Source: JBFGCA01 sp041567315 (GTDB lineage Bacteria > Acidobacteriota > Thermoanaerobaculia > Multivoradales > JAHEKO01). Taken from it: a stretch of DNA of 22,030 nucleotides. The stretch spans positions 1-22,030 of the forward strand of contig JBFGCA010000079.1 in assembly GCA_041567315.1 (NCBI GenBank), given 5' to 3'. The position numbers were made by a program, and so were the translations under genes. Each line of letters opens with the position of its first letter. Within the stretch, counting starts at the first letter, position 1. Shown piece by piece: positions 19,577 through 22,030 of this stretch. Under the pieces are notes generated by a model that saw only the letters and a list, made by a program, of their open reading frames with translations, was not told the origin of the DNA and did not search any database.

Positions 19577-22030
19577 GTGCGGATCACCTTCGGCATCGAC
19601 TTCGACCACGGGGCGTGGCCGGGGCCGCTGGCCGAGCGCACGGCGGTGGCCGGCGAGGCCTGGCTGGGGCCGACCGGGCTGCTGGGGGTGCTGGAGACGC
19701 GGCTGGGGGTGGGGTTGCGGCCGCAGCCGGCGGCGTTGCGGGCGGCGGCGCTGATCGGCGCGGTGACCGCGACCGAGGGGTTCTGGAGCCGCTCGGCCGA
19801 GCTCAACCCGCTGGCCACCGCCCGCGAGCTGCTGCGCTGGCGCGACCACCTGCGGATGCACGGCTGGCGCGATCAGCCGGCGAGCCCGCAGCTGGCCGAC
19901 CTGGCCGCGGTCACCGCCGGGGCGGCGCCAGGCCTCCCCGACCGGCTGGCGGTGGTAGCCGAGGCGCTCCAGACCCGCTCGGCCGAGATCGAGCGCCTGG
20001 AGCTCTGCGAGGAGACCGCCGAGCTGCCCGCCGCCTGGCGGCGGGTGCTCACCGCCCTGGCGGCGAGCGGCTGCCGGGTGTCGCGGCGCGAGCTGGCCCC
20101 GGCGCCGGCCAGCGGCGATCTGGAGGCGGTGCGGCGGCGCGGCTTTTCGCCGCGCGGCGACGGCAGCCTGCAGCTGGTCCGTCCCTACGGTCCGCTGGCG
20201 GCGGCCGAGGAGGCGGCCGCCTGGTTGGGCGCGCGGCCCGATCTCGGCGGCACCGTGTTGATCGGTCCGGACCCGGTGCTCGACGCCGCCCTCGCCCGCC
20301 ACGGCCTGCCGACGGTAGGCGCCGCCGGGCGGCCCGAGGACGCCCTGCTCGAGGTGCTGCCGCTGGTGCTGGCCCTGGGCTGGGAGCCGCCCGACCCGCA
20401 GCGGGTGGTCGAGCTGCTGACGCTGCCCGTCTCGCCGGTGCCGCCGGCCATCGCCGACCGCCTGTTCAAGGCGCTCCAGGAGTGGCCGGCGGTGGGAAGC
20501 GAGGCCTGGGTCGCGGCCCTCGCCGAGGGTCTCGAGGCGATCGAGCCCGAGGAGCGGCGGCGGGCGGTGGCGGCGCGCCTCGAGGCCCTGTTCCGCCCCG
20601 CCGCGAGCCGCGCCGCCGGTTATCCGGCGGCCGAGATCGAGCGCCGGGTGCGGCTGCTCCGCGGCTGGCTGGCCGCCCGCCGCGAAACCGCCGCCGAAGA
20701 GGGTGCCGACGGAGGGGCCGGCGATGGCGACCGGCCGCCGCCGTGGGACGCGGTGCTGGGGGCGTGCGGCACCCTGCTGGCGATGGTCGAGGCCAGCGGG
20801 CTCGCCACCCTGTCGCCGCCCCAGCTCGAGCGCTTCGCCGACGGGGCTCGCGCCAGCGTCGATCTGCCCCCGCCGCTGCCGGCCACGGCCGGGCTGGCGG
20901 CGGTGGGCCGGGCGGGCGGCATCGCCGGTCCCGCTCGCCGCGTGGTCTGGTGGGCATTCGATGCCGCCGCCGCCCCGGGCGTCGAGCGCTGGCCGCTGGA
21001 GCGCGAGTGCGCGGCCGAGCTGCGCGCCGCCGGGGTCGCGCCGCCGGCCCCCGGCGAGGAGGCGGCGGCCCGCGCCCGGCGCTGGTGGCGGCCGCTGGAG
21101 CAGGCCGCCGAGGCGGTGCTGCTGTTCTGCCCGCAGCGCGGAGCCGACGGCGAGGAGCTGCACCCCCACCCGCTTTGGGACGAGGTGGCCGGGGCCGCCC
21201 GCGGCGCCGTCGACCGTCTCGAGGTGGCGTCGCCGCGGCCACGGCCGGCCGCCTCGCGGGTGTCGTTCCGGGCGCCGCCAGCCCCACGGCGCGACTGGCG
21301 GGTCGACGCCGCCCTGCTGCCGCCGCGGCAGGTGGAGTCGCCGACCAGCCTGACCTCTCTGGTCGGCTGCCCGTTCCGGTGGGCGCTCCACTACCACGGG
21401 GGCTTGCGGCCGGGGCGCTACGCCGTGCTCCCCGGTGACGCCCTGCTCCGCGGCAAGCTGCTCCACGAGGTCGTCGAGCGCGCCCTCCTCCTCGAAGAGG
21501 ACGGCCCGGCGGCCGCCGGCCGCCACGCCGGCGAGCTGCTCGATCGGCTGGGGCCGCGCCTGGCCACCGTCTTTTTCCTGCCGGGCGCAGAGGCGGCGCG
21601 GAGCGACCTCAGGCGGGTGGCCGAAGCCGCCGCCCGCCGGCTTCGGGCCCTGCTCGCCGAGTCGGGGCTGACGGTCCGCAGCGCCGAGACCTGGCTCGAG
21701 CGCGACACCTCGGAAGGACGGGTCGGCGGCCGGCTCGACCTGGTGGCCGGCGAGCCGCCGGCGGTGATCGACCTCAAGCTGCGCGGGGCCAAGCGGCGGC
21801 GCGAGGAGCTGCGCGACGGCGCCGCCGCCGGTCTGGCGATCTACAGCTTCCTGCTGCGGGGCGGCGGCGAGGAGTTCCCCGCCGTCGCCTACTACATCCT
21901 GGAGCAGCAGCTGCTGCTGACCCCCGACGGCGAGCGGCTGCCGGGCGCCGAGCCGGTCGCCGGGCCGCGCGCCGCCACCGTCTGGGAGGCGCTGGTGCGG
22001 GCGGTCGGCGAGCGCCGCGCGGCGCTCGCC
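19577..22030 (+). CDS. AddB/RecB-like protein with PD-(D/E)XK nuclease domain (cut at window edge)
   Basis: The frame stays open for 818 codons to the window end. It is probably the AddB-like subunit of an AddAB-type double-strand-break repair nuclease-helicase. Residues about 215-260 (TVLIGPDPVLDAALARHGLP, TVG) are like the helicase-derived part of AddB, but no Walker A (GxxGxGKT) is seen, as in inactivated AddB helicase domains. The nuclease part is clear: SLVGCPFRWALHYH with Cys598 (first Fe-S-type cysteine), GKLLHEVVERALL with His630, GRLDLV with Asp721 and AVIDLKL with Asp732 and Lys734. The remaining cysteines would lie past the window. Start GTG 19577 fits the upstream -10-like box; GTG 19565 is an alternative. 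It is divergent from hslO. An AddA partner may lie downstream. Confidence 0.8.
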   Translation, partial: MRITFGIDFDHGAWPGPLAERTAVAGEAWLGPTGLLGVLETRLGVGLRPQPAALRAAALIGAVTATEGFWSRSAELNPLATARELLRWRDHLRMHGWRDQPASPQLADLAAVTAGAAPGLPDRLAVVAEALQTRSAEIERLELCEETAELPAAWRRVLTALAASGCRVSRRELAPAPASGDLEAVRRRGFSPRGDGSLQLVRPYGPLAAAEEAAAWLGARPDLGGTVLIGPDPVLDAALARHGLPTVGAAGRPEDALLEVLPLVLALGWEPPDPQRVVELLTLPVSPVPPAIADRLFKALQEWPAVGSEAWVAALAEGLEAIEPEERRRAVAARLEALFRPAASRAAGYPAAEIERRVRLLRGWLAARRETAAEEGADGGAGDGDRPPPWDAVLGACGTLLAMVEASGLATLSPPQLERFADGARASVDLPPPLPATAGLAAVGRAGGIAGPARRVVWWAFDAAAAPGVERWPLERECAAELRAAGVAPPAPGEEAAARARRWWRPLEQAAEAVLLFCPQRGADGEELHPHPLWDEVAGAARGAVDRLEVASPRPRPAASRVSFRAPPAPRRDWRVDAALLPPRQVESPTSLTSLVGCPFRWALHYHGGLRPGRYAVLPGDALLRGKLLHEVVERALLLEEDGPAAAGRHAGELLDRLGPRLATVFFLPGAEAARSDLRRVAEAAARRLRALLAESGLTVRSAETWLERDTSEGRVGGRLDLVAGEPPAVIDLKLRGAKRRREELRDGAAAGLAIYSFLLRGGGEEFPAVAYYILEQQLLLTPDGERLPGAEPVAGPRAATVWEALVRAVGERRAALA

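Noticed and set aside
1..22030. Search by eye for tRNA, rRNA and known riboswitches
   Set aside because: No TTCGANNC/CCA-type tRNA core or conserved rRNA sequence was noticed. A covariance-model scan would be needed to exclude small RNAs, and I could not run one.

Overview
The window is about 22 kb of very GC-rich DNA (clearly above 65-70% by eye, with third codon positions almost always G or C) from a Gram-negative bacterium. Evidence for a double membrane: an Mla-type lipid transport operon, an OprP-like porin ending in phenylalanine, and several signal peptides. The gene content and the weak, AT-poor promoters would fit Acidobacteriota (Thermoanaerobaculia-like) or a myxobacterial/deltaproteobacterial lineage. 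That placement is an impression from family resemblance, not a measurement. I count 18 protein-coding genes (two cut by the window edges), one probable gene fragment, two small repeat/mobile clusters and several promoter-like sites. I see no rRNA, tRNA or CRISPR array.

Layout. 1-329 (-): N-terminus of a secreted subtilisin-type protease with an inhibitor-I9-like propeptide. 670-3707 (+): mlaE-mlaF-mlaD lipid transport operon, in which MlaD carries a long coiled coil and a C-terminal beta-strand-rich, barrel-like domain. 3745-7320 (+): phosphofructokinase, PLP-dependent threonine/serine dehydratase (overlapping stop/start), and an MgtC/DUF4010 membrane protein, followed by a strong stem-loop terminator. 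7446-7973 (-): a secreted His/Arg/Tyr-rich helical protein of unknown function. 7974-8534: a REP-like repeat cluster enclosing a coding-looking gene fragment. 8535-10199 (+): Tat-exported lipoprotein amidase. 10212-11387 (-): phosphate-selective-type porin. 11579-about 11815: a small element with 22-bp perfect terminal inverted repeats and a diverged second copy abutting it. 11816-13126 (-): a four-gene operon of RebB-family (R-body / 'killing trait') proteins plus a lysine-rich partner. 13347-15245 (+): a secreted gamma-glutamyltransferase-like Ntn hydrolase, divergent from the reb operon through a compact shared promoter region. 15293-16569 (+): a small acidic protein and a SAM methyltransferase, both with leaderless-type starts. 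16547-19484 (-): hslO-doxX-photolyase stress operon. 19577-end (+): AddB-like protein with a PD-(D/E)XK nuclease domain, cut by the window.

How the genes work together. The Mla block should move phospholipid between the membranes; its MlaD may reach the outer membrane alone, because no mlaC or mlaA is present here. The hslO-doxX-phr operon looks like an oxidative and light stress unit. The reb operon is the most unusual locus. R bodies are insoluble coiled protein ribbons known from Caedibacter, and this operon has one compact and one tailed RebB-like protein, a diverged third member and a basic fourth protein, with its own recognisable promoter.

Several genes share a TAnnnT -10-like motif (TATCCT, TATCGT, TATGCT, TAACCT) just before the start. 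In at least three cases the start lies 6-7 nt after it with no ribosome binding site, which suggests leaderless transcripts.
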